64,000 nucleotides of DNA from Ga0077555 sp033764055 (GTDB lineage Bacteria; Pseudomonadota; Alphaproteobacteria; Rhizobiales; Hyphomicrobiaceae): NCBI GenBank assembly GCA_033764055.1, contig JANRJI010000097.1, positions 57,019-121,018 of the forward strand. The letters are read 5' to 3'. Within the stretch, counting starts at the first letter, position 1, and each line of letters opens with the position of its first letter. The position numbers and the translations under genes are program-made. The notes under the pieces are model-generated. The model was not told where the DNA came from and ran no database searches. It saw only the letters and a list, made by a program, of their open reading frames with translations. Shown one piece after another: positions 17,078-24,637 of the stretch.

Positions 17078-17302
17078 TCACGTCCCCCGTCGGGACAGAC
17101 GGCCGTGCCGACGCAGGCTGGCGATGTCGTCGCGCGACAGGCCCAGATCTGCGAGCTGCGCGTCGCTGCGACCGGCGGCGAAGGAGCGCAGCCGTGCCTC
17201 GGCTCGGCGCGCGAGGATCTCGGTCAGCCGCTGCAGAAGCAGACGCCCTTTGCTGGCGAGGCCCTGCTGGTCTCCACTGGCGGCGAAGGTTGTCGTGCTC
17301 AT
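17078..17302 (-). CDS. DUF1127 small protein (second copy)
   Basis: A 74-residue basic protein. The C-terminal half holds the DUF1127 hallmark, a short helix-turn of the form LADLGLSRDDIASLRRHG, preceded by a helix rich in Arg and Leu. The start ATG at 17302 follows a purine-rich GAGGCGAG stretch. In alphaproteobacteria small DUF1127 proteins have been linked to RNA binding and to phosphate and carbon stress responses, but no activity can be assigned to this copy. It is separated by 71 bp from the other DUF1127 gene and by 47 bp from the VOC gene. Confidence 0.83.
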   Translation of the reverse strand: MSTTTFAASGDQQGLASKGRLLLQRLTEILARRAEARLRSFAAGRSDAQLADLGLSRDDIASLRRHGRLSRRGT

Positions 17303-17373
17303 GATCGGTCTCGCCTCTGGGGTTGGTGCCGGCTGCCGCCTTGCGGCAGCGAGGGATGGTGTTGGCAGTCGGC

Positions 17374-17631
17374 TCACGGAAATGGATATCGGAGGCGGAC
17401 GTCGCCGCGCGGCATCCGGTCCTCGCTTCCGCGCCAGGCCACCGACTCGATCTCGCTTCGGTCGAGACCGATGTCGTTGAGTGTCCGGTCGCTGAGCCCG
17501 TGAAGGACCCGAATGGTTGCCCGGCGGCGCTGCCAATGCCGGTAGCGATGCCACCAGATCCTGGCTCGGCCGATGACGGCGGCGACGGCCGACGCATCTG
17601 TGCTGCTCGGGACGAAGGCGATCGTGCGCAT
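17374..17631 (-). CDS. DUF1127 small protein (first copy)
   Basis: An 85-residue protein, the first gene of the minus-strand unit. The segment LHGLSDRTLNDIGLDRSEI (about residues 43-61) is a near-consensus DUF1127 motif. It is preceded by an Arg/Trp-rich amphipathic helix, and a short tail follows that the second copy lacks. Start ATG 17631 has AGGAG about 6 nt upstream. The two copies are clearly diverged from each other, so the duplication is not recent. Its promoter must lie within the 199 bp shared with the divergent WYL regulator, where the repeated half-sites are found. Confidence 0.88.
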   Translation of the reverse strand: MRTIAFVPSSTDASAVAAVIGRARIWWHRYRHWQRRRATIRVLHGLSDRTLNDIGLDRSEIESVAWRGSEDRMPRGDVRLRYPFP

Positions 17632-17728
17632 GATCCTGCTCCTGTTGGCTTCTTCTTTTTCGGAAGGCTGGCCGGCGATGGGCGGGCCGCCTGAAGCGCA
17701 CTATGCTGAATGCCAACTGCCAGCATGG

Positions 17729-17782
17729 TGTCAGGAGGTGGGGAGCACTCCGGGCCGGCTCCTGACACCGTGCTGTCAGGAG
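17729..17782. promoter_or_regulatory. Triple half-site, candidate operator of the WYL regulator
   Basis: The 9-mer TGTCAGGAG occurs at 17729-17737 and again at 17774-17782, and its exact reverse complement CTCCTGACA lies at 17759-17767. The last two form a perfect palindrome with a 6-bp spacer. The direct copies are 45 bp apart, about four helical turns. The site lies midway between the divergent DUF1127 and regulator genes, 49 bp before the regulator's start codon. The repetition is seen directly; binding by the neighbouring regulator is inferred. Confidence 0.7.
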
Positions 17783-17830
17783 TGCTGCCGTAGGGTTCCC
17801 GCCGACAGAGATCGCCCGAGGAGTAGCGTC

Positions 17831-18550
17831 ATGCGGCGTGCCGACCGGCTGTTCGAGATCATCCAGCACATGCGCCGCAAGCCCACAGTGCGGGCGCGCG
17901 AGCTGTCCGAGGCGCTCGAGGTCTCGGAGCGCACCATCTATCGCGACATCCAGGATCTCATGGCGAGCGGCGTGCCCATCGAAGGCGAGGCAGGCGTCGG
18001 CTATGTGCTCAAGGCCGGCTTCGACCTGCCGCCCCTGATGTTCAAGGAGCAGGAGATCGAAGCGCTGGTGCTCGGTGCGCGGATGGTGGAATCATGGGGT
18101 GATTCGGAGCTGGCGCTCGCTGCGACGGACGCCATCGCCAAGATCGAGGCGGTCATTCCCGAGCGCCTGCGCGGCTACATGGCGAGCACGGCCCTGCTGG
18201 CACCGGCGTCCTACGGCAGCGAGCCGATCAAGTGCGACCTCGCCGACATGCGACGCGCCGTGCGCAGTCAGCTGAAAGTGCGGTTTCGCTATACGGACGT
18301 GCTGCGCCAGCACAGCGAGCGCACGGTTCGCCCACTGTCGCTCGCCTTCTTCGGCCCGGTCTGGATCCTTGCCGCGTGGTGCGAGCTGCGTGACGACTTC
18401 CGCACGTTCCGGATCGACCGGATGGAGGAATTCGAGGTGACCGCGGAGCGATTCCGGACGGAGCGAGGCAAGACGCTTCAGGATTTCCTGAAGCGCCCGC
18501 AGACCTGGAGCCGGAGCTCATTGGCGGCGGATTGCGACGAGAGGCATTGA
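17831..18550 (+). CDS. YafY-type transcriptional regulator with WYL domain
   Basis: A DNA-binding regulator of 239 residues. The N-terminal HTH_11 domain (about 1-55) includes RARELSEALEVSERTIYRDI, and a WYL domain (about 125-215) shows the FRYTDVLRQHSERTVRPLSL strand and the GPVWILAAWCELRDDFRTFR stretch, with the W-L-A variant of the WYL motif. Start ATG 17831 follows a GAGGAG at good spacing. WYL domains in other regulators bind nucleic acids or nucleotides, and several such regulators respond to DNA damage. It is divergent from the DUF1127-DUF1127-VOC-ogt unit with a palindromic half-site array between them, so it likely regulates itself and that unit. Confidence 0.9.
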   Translation: MRRADRLFEIIQHMRRKPTVRARELSEALEVSERTIYRDIQDLMASGVPIEGEAGVGYVLKAGFDLPPLMFKEQEIEALVLGARMVESWGDSELALAATDAIAKIEAVIPERLRGYMASTALLAPASYGSEPIKCDLADMRRAVRSQLKVRFRYTDVLRQHSERTVRPLSLAFFGPVWILAAWCELRDDFRTFRIDRMEEFEVTAERFRTERGKTLQDFLKRPQTWSRSSLAADCDERH

Positions 18551-18628
18551 GCGGGCCTCCGCGCGGGCCGTCGCGTCCGGGTGTCGCCAGTCCGTGGCCG
18601 ACCCGGAGTGGCCCGAACGCGGCGGTGG

Positions 18629-19594
18629 CTACTTGTAGAGATCCTGAGTATCGCGGCGCTCGCGGGCGACCCGCTTCTGCATGGTGGCTGCGTCCTCGTA
18701 GAGATCCTTGAGCCCGACCTTGGCCATTTTCTCCTTGGTGGCCGGATCGGCGACGATCTCGGCGAGCGCCTTGGTCCAGGTCTCGACGATATGCGCCGGC
18801 AACTTGGGTGGCCCGGAGAAGCCGACCCAGAACTCGACGTTGAGCGAGGGGAAGCCCATCTCCTTGCCTGTCGGCGTCTCGGGGATGGTCGGCCACCGCT
18901 CCTGCGCCGCGACCGCGATCATCCTGAGCTTGCCGGCGCTGAGGGAGGCGGCCGCGCCCGTGTAGGTGCCGAGGCCGAGCATGACGTGTCCGCCCGAGGC
19001 GAGCGTGACGGCCTCGGAGCCGCCCTTCGTCACGACCGTCCGCGTCTTCTTCACGTCGATGCCGTTGTCGCGACAGAACTGGCGAAAGGCCATGTCGAGG
19101 CCGCTGGCCCCGCCGATCGATGTCCAGGTGAAGCTGCCGGGATCCTTTTTCAGGCTCTCGGCGGCATCCTTGACGGTCTTGAAGGGGCTGTCGGCCGGCA
19201 CGAACATCATGATCGGCGTATAGGACGTGACGGCAAGGAACGTGCGGTCCTCCACCTTGAACGGCAGCGTCTTCACCACCGTGTCGAGCATCGAGGATTG
19301 CGGCATGCCATCGACGAGGATCGTGGTGCCGTCCGGCTTGGCGGTCATGACCTCGCTGACGGCAGGCACCGTATTGCCGCCCGGCTTGTTGACGACGCGG
19401 ACGGGCACCTTCCAGCGGGCCTCGAGAGCCTGGGCAATGATGCGCCCGCCGGTGTCGGTGGAGGCGCCGGGCGCGAACGGCACGAGCAGGTCGATGGGCT
19501 TGCTCGGATATTTTTCCTGCGCGCCGGCCGGAAGCGCAAACGCCAGCCCGAGTGACAGGGCGATGCCGGCAGCGATGGGTGCTCTCGAGTGCAT
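18629..19594 (-). CDS. Tripartite tricarboxylate transporter solute-binding protein (TctC/Bug family)
   Basis: An exported solute receptor of 321 residues for a secondary tripartite transporter of carboxylates or related compounds. The start at 19594 follows a GGAGGA; the frame runs 8 codons further upstream without support. A signal peptide covers about 1-25 (ALPAGAQ). Bug-family landmarks follow: YPSKPIDLLVPFAPGASTDT, VVNKPGGN, DGTTILV, a SIGGASGLDM segment lining the ligand cleft, and the AAQERWPTIPETPT segment. It is 57 bp downstream of tctA on the same strand. In many such operons this gene comes first, so the order here is reversed. Confidence 0.9.
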   Translation of the reverse strand: MHSRAPIAAGIALSLGLAFALPAGAQEKYPSKPIDLLVPFAPGASTDTGGRIIAQALEARWKVPVRVVNKPGGNTVPAVSEVMTAKPDGTTILVDGMPQSSMLDTVVKTLPFKVEDRTFLAVTSYTPIMMFVPADSPFKTVKDAAESLKKDPGSFTWTSIGGASGLDMAFRQFCRDNGIDVKKTRTVVTKGGSEAVTLASGGHVMLGLGTYTGAAASLSAGKLRMIAVAAQERWPTIPETPTGKEMGFPSLNVEFWVGFSGPPKLPAHIVETWTKALAEIVADPATKEKMAKVGLKDLYEDAATMQKRVARERRDTQDLYK

Positions 19595-19650
19595 GGGGTT
19601 CCTCCGGTTGATTGTCACATCTGGCGTGAACGGCCGCCCTCGTCAGCCAA

Positions 19651-21165
19651 TCACGTCTCGTTGGTGCTGTCCTTGATGAGCTGACCGACGGCGCTCGACC
19701 TGCGCCGCACCACGACGGTGGCGCCCATGACGAGTATGGCTGCCGCCATCAGCGTCGCTGGGATCGGGCGGCCGATGATGTCGAGCGGGGAGGCCGCCAC
19801 GGCGATCGACTGGCGCAGCGACTGCTCGAACAGCGGGCCGAGCAGCAGGCCGAGAACCAGAGGGGCCAGGGGCAAATTGAGCCTGCGCATGAAGTAGCCG
19901 ATCAGCCCGAACGCGATCGCGACCCAGACGTCGAACATGGTGTTGCGCGGCGAGTAGGCGCCGATGACGCAGATGACGAGCACGACCGGCCCGAGGACGG
20001 AGTAGGGGACCTGCGCGAGGCGGGCCCAGAGCCCTACCAGCGGCAGGTTCAGGATCAGAAGCGCAGCGTTGGCGACCAGCATGCTGCCGATCACGGTCCA
20101 GGTGAGCTGTGCCTGGGCCTGGAACAGCAACGGTCCTGGCGTCAGACCGTTGATCAGCAGGGTCCCAAACAGAATGGCAAGGGCCGGGCTGGTCGGAATG
20201 CCGAGGGACAGCAGCGGGATGAAGCCGGCCATGGCGGTTGCGTTGTTAGCGGCTTCCGGCGAGGCGACGCCTTCGATCATGCCCGTTCCAAAGCGCTCGG
20301 GCGTGGCAGAGATGCGCTTCTCGACGTCGTAGGCGAGGTAGGCGGTCAGTGCCGGCAGCATGCCGGGCAGGAGACCCATCACGAAGCCGAGGACCGTGCC
20401 CCGGACAGAGGCGGCGAGGCCGCGTGCCATCTCGGCACCGCGCGGGATCATCGACAACCACGAGCCGAGTGGCCCCATGTGGATCCGGGCGACCTTCTGC
20501 TGGAGGCTCGTCAGCACCTCGGCAATGCCGAACAGGCCCACCAGCACCGGCACGATGTCGAAGCCCTTCATGAGTTGGATGGAGCCGAGGCTCAGCCGTT
20601 GCGTGCCGGTCAGAGGATCAGTGCCGACAGTGGCGATCCACATCCCGAGGATGCCGAGCGCGATGCCGGCGACGAGCGACGATCCGGCGAAGCTGACGAG
20701 AGTGCTCATCGAGAAGATGACGAGCCCGAGGTATTCCGGCGGGCCGAACTTCAGTGCCAGGTCGGCGAGTCTGGGCCCGATCAGGGCAATCGCCAGGGTC
20801 CCGGCGATGCCGGCCATGAACGAGCCGATTGCGGCGATGCCGAGCGCTTCGCCGGCGCGGCCGGCCTTGGTCATGGCGAAGCCGTCGATGGCGGTGATGA
20901 CGGACGACACCTCTCCCGGGATGTTCATCAGGATGGCCGTGGTCGACCCGCCGTACATGGCGCCGTAGTAGATGCCGGCCATGATGATGATCGATCCTTC
21001 GGGCGGCAGGTGCACGGCGAGTGGCAGCAGGATCGCCATCGCGGATGCAGGCCCGAGACCAGGCAGGATGCCGACCAGCGTGCCAAGCAGGCAGCCGGTC
21101 AGGGCGAACAGCATATTGGCGGGGGTCAGCGCGTTGGCGAGACCGGCGACGATCGCCGCGTCCAT
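19651..21165 (-). CDS. Tripartite tricarboxylate transporter large membrane subunit TctA
   Basis: The 504-residue inner-membrane channel subunit of the TTT family, with about eleven to twelve hydrophobic segments. The conserved N-terminal signature LVGILPGLGPASAMAILLPL lies at about residues 30-50, and YGAMYGGSTTAILMNIPGE follows, both characteristic of TctA. A second inverted signature, FVMGLLPGMLPALTAY, lies in the C-terminal half. Start ATG 21165 overlaps the stop codon of a 25-codon ORF (TGATG), so translation may be coupled to it. No separate TctB gene is recognisable between this gene and its neighbours on either side. The length is normal and no TctB fusion is visible. Confidence 0.92.
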   Translation of the reverse strand: MDAAIVAGLANALTPANMLFALTGCLLGTLVGILPGLGPASAMAILLPLAVHLPPEGSIIIMAGIYYGAMYGGSTTAILMNIPGEVSSVITAIDGFAMTKAGRAGEALGIAAIGSFMAGIAGTLAIALIGPRLADLALKFGPPEYLGLVIFSMSTLVSFAGSSLVAGIALGILGMWIATVGTDPLTGTQRLSLGSIQLMKGFDIVPVLVGLFGIAEVLTSLQQKVARIHMGPLGSWLSMIPRGAEMARGLAASVRGTVLGFVMGLLPGMLPALTAYLAYDVEKRISATPERFGTGMIEGVASPEAANNATAMAGFIPLLSLGIPTSPALAILFGTLLINGLTPGPLLFQAQAQLTWTVIGSMLVANAALLILNLPLVGLWARLAQVPYSVLGPVVLVICVIGAYSPRNTMFDVWVAIAFGLIGYFMRRLNLPLAPLVLGLLLGPLFEQSLRQSIAVAASPLDIIGRPIPATLMAAAILVMGATVVVRRRSSAVGQLIKDSTNET

Positions 21166-21242
21166 CACCGGGGTTCCTGGCGGCGCGTGCTGCCGGCGGT
21201 CTTGCCATCCGGCGCGTGCGCCGGCAGACGCGGCGTGGTCAT
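21165..21242 (-). CDS. 25-codon ORF overlapping the tctA start
   Basis: A short reading frame starting at ATG 21242 behind a very strong GGGGAGGAA site. It encodes 25 mostly polar residues rich in Pro, Arg and Thr (beginning MTTPRLPAHAPDGK) and ends in a TGA whose last base is the first base of the tctA start codon. No hydrophobic segment or known domain is present. It may be a leader peptide that couples ribosomes into tctA, or the last trace of an upstream tctB. Presence of the frame and its overlap are direct observations; translation is unproven. Confidence 0.5.
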   Translation of the reverse strand: MTTPRLPAHAPDGKTAGSTRRQEPR

Positions 21243-21405
21243 GTCCCGTTCCTCCCCGGATGCTCGGACAGCCCGTCGCCTCGGGCTTTATGGCCATAGT
21301 CGACCATGGGCCCGGCCGGCGCAACCCAGCCCGGTGCGTGCCGCCTGCCTGCCGATGTCGGGCCCACCAGAGCTGGGTTGGCTTCGGGCCGGATCCTCGA
21401 TCGGC

Positions 21406-22578
21406 TCAGGCCCGCTGTTGCTGCCGGAGGGGACGGAAGAACGTGCGGATCTCGCTGGCGAGCGCCTCGGTCTGCTCGAGGGCCGCGAAATGGCCGCCTT
21501 TCGCCATGCGGGTCCAGCGCTGGATATTGCCGTAGCTGCGCTCGGCGAGCGAGCGGGGCGGCCGCAGAATCTCGCGCGGGAACTCCGCATAGCCGGTCGG
21601 CACCATGATTCGCTCGCCGTCTGGGATCGGCCAGGGCGAATGCATGCGGGCGTAGTAGGGCCAGAACGAGGCACCGATGGCGCCGGTCGCCCAGTAGAGC
21701 ATGATGTTGGCCAGCATCTCGTCGCGCGGCACCGCCGATTCGATGGTGCCATCGTTGTCGGTCCAGCGGTGAAACTTCTCGGCGATCCAGGCCGCGAGGC
21801 CGGCAGGCGAATCGTTGAGGCCCACGGCGAGCGTCGTCGGCTTCGTGCCCTGGATCCACTGGTAGCCCGTCTCCTCCTTGAGCCAATGGTTGAGCTCGCC
21901 CAGGAACTGCTTCTCCTCGGGGGTGGGATCTTGCAGCAGGCTCGGGTCGCGGCGGACGCTGAGCAGGGTGATGTGGATTCCGATCATGCGCTCCGCGAAC
22001 TGGTAGCCGAGGCGCGAGGTGATGAAGGCGCCCCAGTCGCCGCCCTGGGCGGCAAAGCGCCGGTAGCCGAGCACGTCGGTCATCAGCGACGCGAAGGTCT
22101 CGGCGATCTCGACAACGCCGAAGCGCTTCTGGCCGGGCTTGAACGAAAGGGGGTAGCCGGGCAGCGCCGGAGCGACGACGGTGAACGCGTCGGCCGGGTC
22201 GCCGCCGAAGCGGGCAGGGTCGGTCAGCATCGGCAGCAGCCGTACGAACTCGACGATCGACCCCGGCCAGCCGTGTGATATCAGCAATGGCATGGGATCC
22301 GGACCCTGCCCCGGCTGGTGGATGAAGTGCAGGTCGATGCCGGAGATCGGCACTGTGAGGTGCCGGAACTCATTGAGCCGCGCCTCTTGCGCACGCCAGT
22401 CGAAGCCGTCACGCCAGTAGTCGACGAGGTCGCGCACAAAGCCGACGCTCGCACCGGTCGACCACGGCGCGCCTGGCGGCTCGTCCGCCCAGCGGACCCG
22501 CGACAGTCGCTCGCGCAGGTCCGTGATGGTGGCTTGGGGGATATCGATGCGGGAAGGCAGCGGTGACGGCTGGCTCAT
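21406..22578 (-). CDS. Epoxide hydrolase family protein with N-terminal EHN domain
   Basis: An alpha/beta hydrolase of 390 residues that probably adds water to an epoxide, in the cytoplasm. The start ATG 22578 has GGGAG nine bases upstream; another ATG at 22587 is too close to that site, and the longer frame to 22923 does not look protein-like. The EHN lid domain covers about 1-100. The oxyanion motif is SHGWPGS, and the nucleophile Asp is in the GGDWGAF elbow at about residue 181. A YPLSFKPGQ segment and a lid Tyr region are present, and KGGHFAALE near the C-terminus holds the catalytic His. It lies upstream of the TTT genes on the same strand, though 163 bp from the 25-codon ORF. Confidence 0.9.
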   Translation of the reverse strand: MSQPSPLPSRIDIPQATITDLRERLSRVRWADEPPGAPWSTGASVGFVRDLVDYWRDGFDWRAQEARLNEFRHLTVPISGIDLHFIHQPGQGPDPMPLLISHGWPGSIVEFVRLLPMLTDPARFGGDPADAFTVVAPALPGYPLSFKPGQKRFGVVEIAETFASLMTDVLGYRRFAAQGGDWGAFITSRLGYQFAERMIGIHITLLSVRRDPSLLQDPTPEEKQFLGELNHWLKEETGYQWIQGTKPTTLAVGLNDSPAGLAAWIAEKFHRWTDNDGTIESAVPRDEMLANIMLYWATGAIGASFWPYYARMHSPWPIPDGERIMVPTGYAEFPREILRPPRSLAERSYGNIQRWTRMAKGGHFAALEQTEALASEIRTFFRPLRQQQRA

Positions 22579-22926
22579 GGGGTCCATCTCCCGGCGGTGG
22601 CGGGGCATTGATGGTGAGCCGCCGCGCGGCGTCAATCCCCTTCTAACTACCACATTCCTCGGCTGACCTCCCGGCCGTCGCTGCCGGTGGCGGCTCCTGC
22701 AAAGCACTTCGAGCGTGTTGTCGGGGTCGACGAAAATCGGCACCGGGCGGCGGACGACCAGATCACGGAGGATCACGTTTCGGGCGGTCCGGTCAAGTCT
22801 GCTTGAGAGCCTGCTGTAAGCTGGCCTCGGGACGGCTAGATCGTGGATCACGCGGCACGGCGACGCCTCCCGACAGAGGGGGTGCCCGGGCGGCGGATGC
22901 CAAGATAAAAGTCGAAGGACCATGCC
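22579..22926. other. Divergent intergenic region, no gene recognised
   Basis: These 348 bp separate the epoxide hydrolase and DUF547 genes and should hold both promoters. On the minus strand an open frame continues from the hydrolase through most of the region, but its residues resemble no known extension. I saw no tRNA, small RNA or clear promoter hexamers. Confidence 0.4.
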
Positions 22927-23769
22927 ATGCTGTCACTGAAGCGGCTGCTGCCGCTTGCACTCGTTTTTCTCGGCGCTATGCCAGCGCTGGGCCAGGGCGC
23001 AAGGGCCAGCAGCATCGAAGCCGCGTTCGCGCCCTCTGCGACGCAGACTGCAGCGGTCGTCGACCACCGGGACTGGGACGCACTGCTCAAGGCCCACGTC
23101 CGTCCGGCGGAGGACGGCCTCAATCGGGTCGACTACAGGCGGTTCAAGGCCGAGAGCCAGGCGAAGTTGAAATCTTACGTCACACGGCTGGAGGCGACCG
23201 ATGTGAGCAAGCTCGGGCGGGCCGAGCAGTTCGCGTATTGGGTCAACCTCTACAACTCCAAGACGGTCGATATCGTGCTTGACCACTATCCGGTCCGGTC
23301 GATCCGCGACATCAACCTCGGCGGCGGCCTCTTTGCGGCGATCACCGGCGGTCCCTGGAAGGCCAAGTCGCTCAATGTGGGCGGCCGGCCCTTGAGCCTC
23401 GACGACATAGAGCACGTCATCCTGCGCGGCATGTTCATGGATTATCGCGTGCATTTCGCGGTCAACTGCGCCTCGGTGGGCTGCCCGAACGTCAGCCGGG
23501 ACGCTTTTACGGGGGCCGACCTCGATGCGCACCTGGAACGCAATGCCAGTGCGTTCGTCAACTCGCCTCGCGGCATCAAGCTCATCGGCGACAGGGTGCA
23601 CGTCTCGAGCATCTTCAACTGGTTCAGGGCGGACTTCGGCGGCACCGACCAGGGTGTGCTCGACCACATCCGCCGTCATGCCTCGCCTGAGCTGAAGATC
23701 AGGCTGGCGAAGGTGACCGGCATCTATGATTACTTCTATGATTGGAGCCTCAACGATGCCTCACGCTGA
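22927..23769 (+). CDS. DUF547 secreted protein
   Basis: A 280-residue exported protein. A signal peptide covers about 1-26 (MLSLKRLLPLALVFLGAM, ending near GARAS). The DUF547 core contains FAYWVNLYNSKTVDIVLDHY, then DIEHVILRGMF, the VHFAVNCASVGCPNVS stretch with two conserved cysteines, and IFNWFRADFGG. The domain's biochemistry is not established; it is often encoded near membrane or redox proteins. The start at 22927 follows GAAGGA. Its last 14 bp overlap the next gene (VTT-like), which is a sign of translational coupling in a three-gene unit with the FAD oxidoreductase. Confidence 0.88.
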   Translation: MLSLKRLLPLALVFLGAMPALGQGARASSIEAAFAPSATQTAAVVDHRDWDALLKAHVRPAEDGLNRVDYRRFKAESQAKLKSYVTRLEATDVSKLGRAEQFAYWVNLYNSKTVDIVLDHYPVRSIRDINLGGGLFAAITGGPWKAKSLNVGGRPLSLDDIEHVILRGMFMDYRVHFAVNCASVGCPNVSRDAFTGADLDAHLERNASAFVNSPRGIKLIGDRVHVSSIFNWFRADFGGTDQGVLDHIRRHASPELKIRLAKVTGIYDYFYDWSLNDASR

Positions 23770-24637
23770 CAGCGGCCGCGCGGGCGAGGTCGCCACGCCG
23801 GCCGGCCGAGAGCCCGAAGGAAAGGCCGGACCGATGCCGGGGACGGACGATGATCGCGCCAGGTCGAATGGTGCGGCTGGCCTTGCGCGGTGGCTGCCGC
23901 TGGCAGGAATCTTGGCACTCGCAGCCATTGCGTTCGCGCTCGACCTGCACAAGCTGCTTTCGTTCAAGACGATCGGGCTCAACTATGCCGGGCTCAAGGG
24001 TTTCATCGCCAACAATCTCGCCGGGGCTCTGGGACTCTACGTCCTCGCCTACGTCGCGGTCGTGGCATTGTCGCTGCCCGGCGCGCTCATCATGACGCTG
24101 GCGGGCGGTCTCCTGTTCGGTTGGCAACTCGGCCTTCCGGCAACCGTCGTCGGCGCCACGGCGGGAGCCACCGTTCTGTTCCTGGTCGCGCGGTCGTCAT
24201 TCGGTGAGGCGCTGGCGGCCAAGGCGGGACCCGCGGTGCAGAAGCTGCGGACGGGCTTCCAGGATAACGCGTTGAGCTACATGCTCTTTCTCAGGCTGGT
24301 GCCCGTGTTTCCATTCGTCGTCGTCAACCTCGCGGCGGCCGTGCTCGGCGTGCCGTTGAGGACCTACGTGCTCGGCACACTGGTCGGGATCATACCTGGG
24401 ACGGCGGCCTACACCGTCGCGGGCTCGGGTCTCGGCAGTGTCATCGAGGCCCAGAACGCGAGCTACCAGTCCTGCCTCGCGAAAGCCGGAGCCGGTGGTA
24501 GTGCGAGCTGCCCCTATACCATCGACACGAGCGCCCTCGTCACGCGCGAGCTCGTCATCGCATTTGCCCTTCTGGGCCTCGTGGCCCTGATCCCCGTCGC
24601 CCTCAAGAGCTGGAAAGAGCGCAATGCAAAAGCCTAG
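23756..24637 (+). CDS. VTT/TVP38-TMEM64 (DedA-superfamily) membrane protein
   Basis: A 293-residue inner-membrane protein. A hydrophilic N-terminus of about 40 residues precedes roughly six hydrophobic segments. The VTT domain includes LPGALIMTLAGGLLFGW, GATAGATVLFLVARSSFG and the FLRLVPVFPFVVVNLAAAVLG segment with its conserved Arg and Pro residues, then GIIPGTAAY. Related eukaryotic VTT proteins are lipid scramblases and bacterial DedA proteins affect membrane lipid recycling; a comparable role is inferred only. The start at 23756 has GGAG nine bases upstream. It overlaps the DUF547 gene by 14 bp and the FAD oxidoreductase gene by 14 bp. Confidence 0.9.
   Translation: MPHADSGRAGEVATPAGREPEGKAGPMPGTDDDRARSNGAAGLARWLPLAGILALAAIAFALDLHKLLSFKTIGLNYAGLKGFIANNLAGALGLYVLAYVAVVALSLPGALIMTLAGGLLFGWQLGLPATVVGATAGATVLFLVARSSFGEALAAKAGPAVQKLRTGFQDNALSYMLFLRLVPVFPFVVVNLAAAVLGVPLRTYVLGTLVGIIPGTAAYTVAGSGLGSVIEAQNASYQSCLAKAGAGGSASCPYTIDTSALVTRELVIAFALLGLVALIPVALKSWKERNAKA

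Noticed and set aside
22579..22923. N-terminal extension of the epoxide hydrolase to 22923
   Set aside because: Residues are Arg/Pro-rich and unlike any epoxide hydrolase leader, while ATG 22578 has a Shine-Dalgarno sequence and the expected EHN start.
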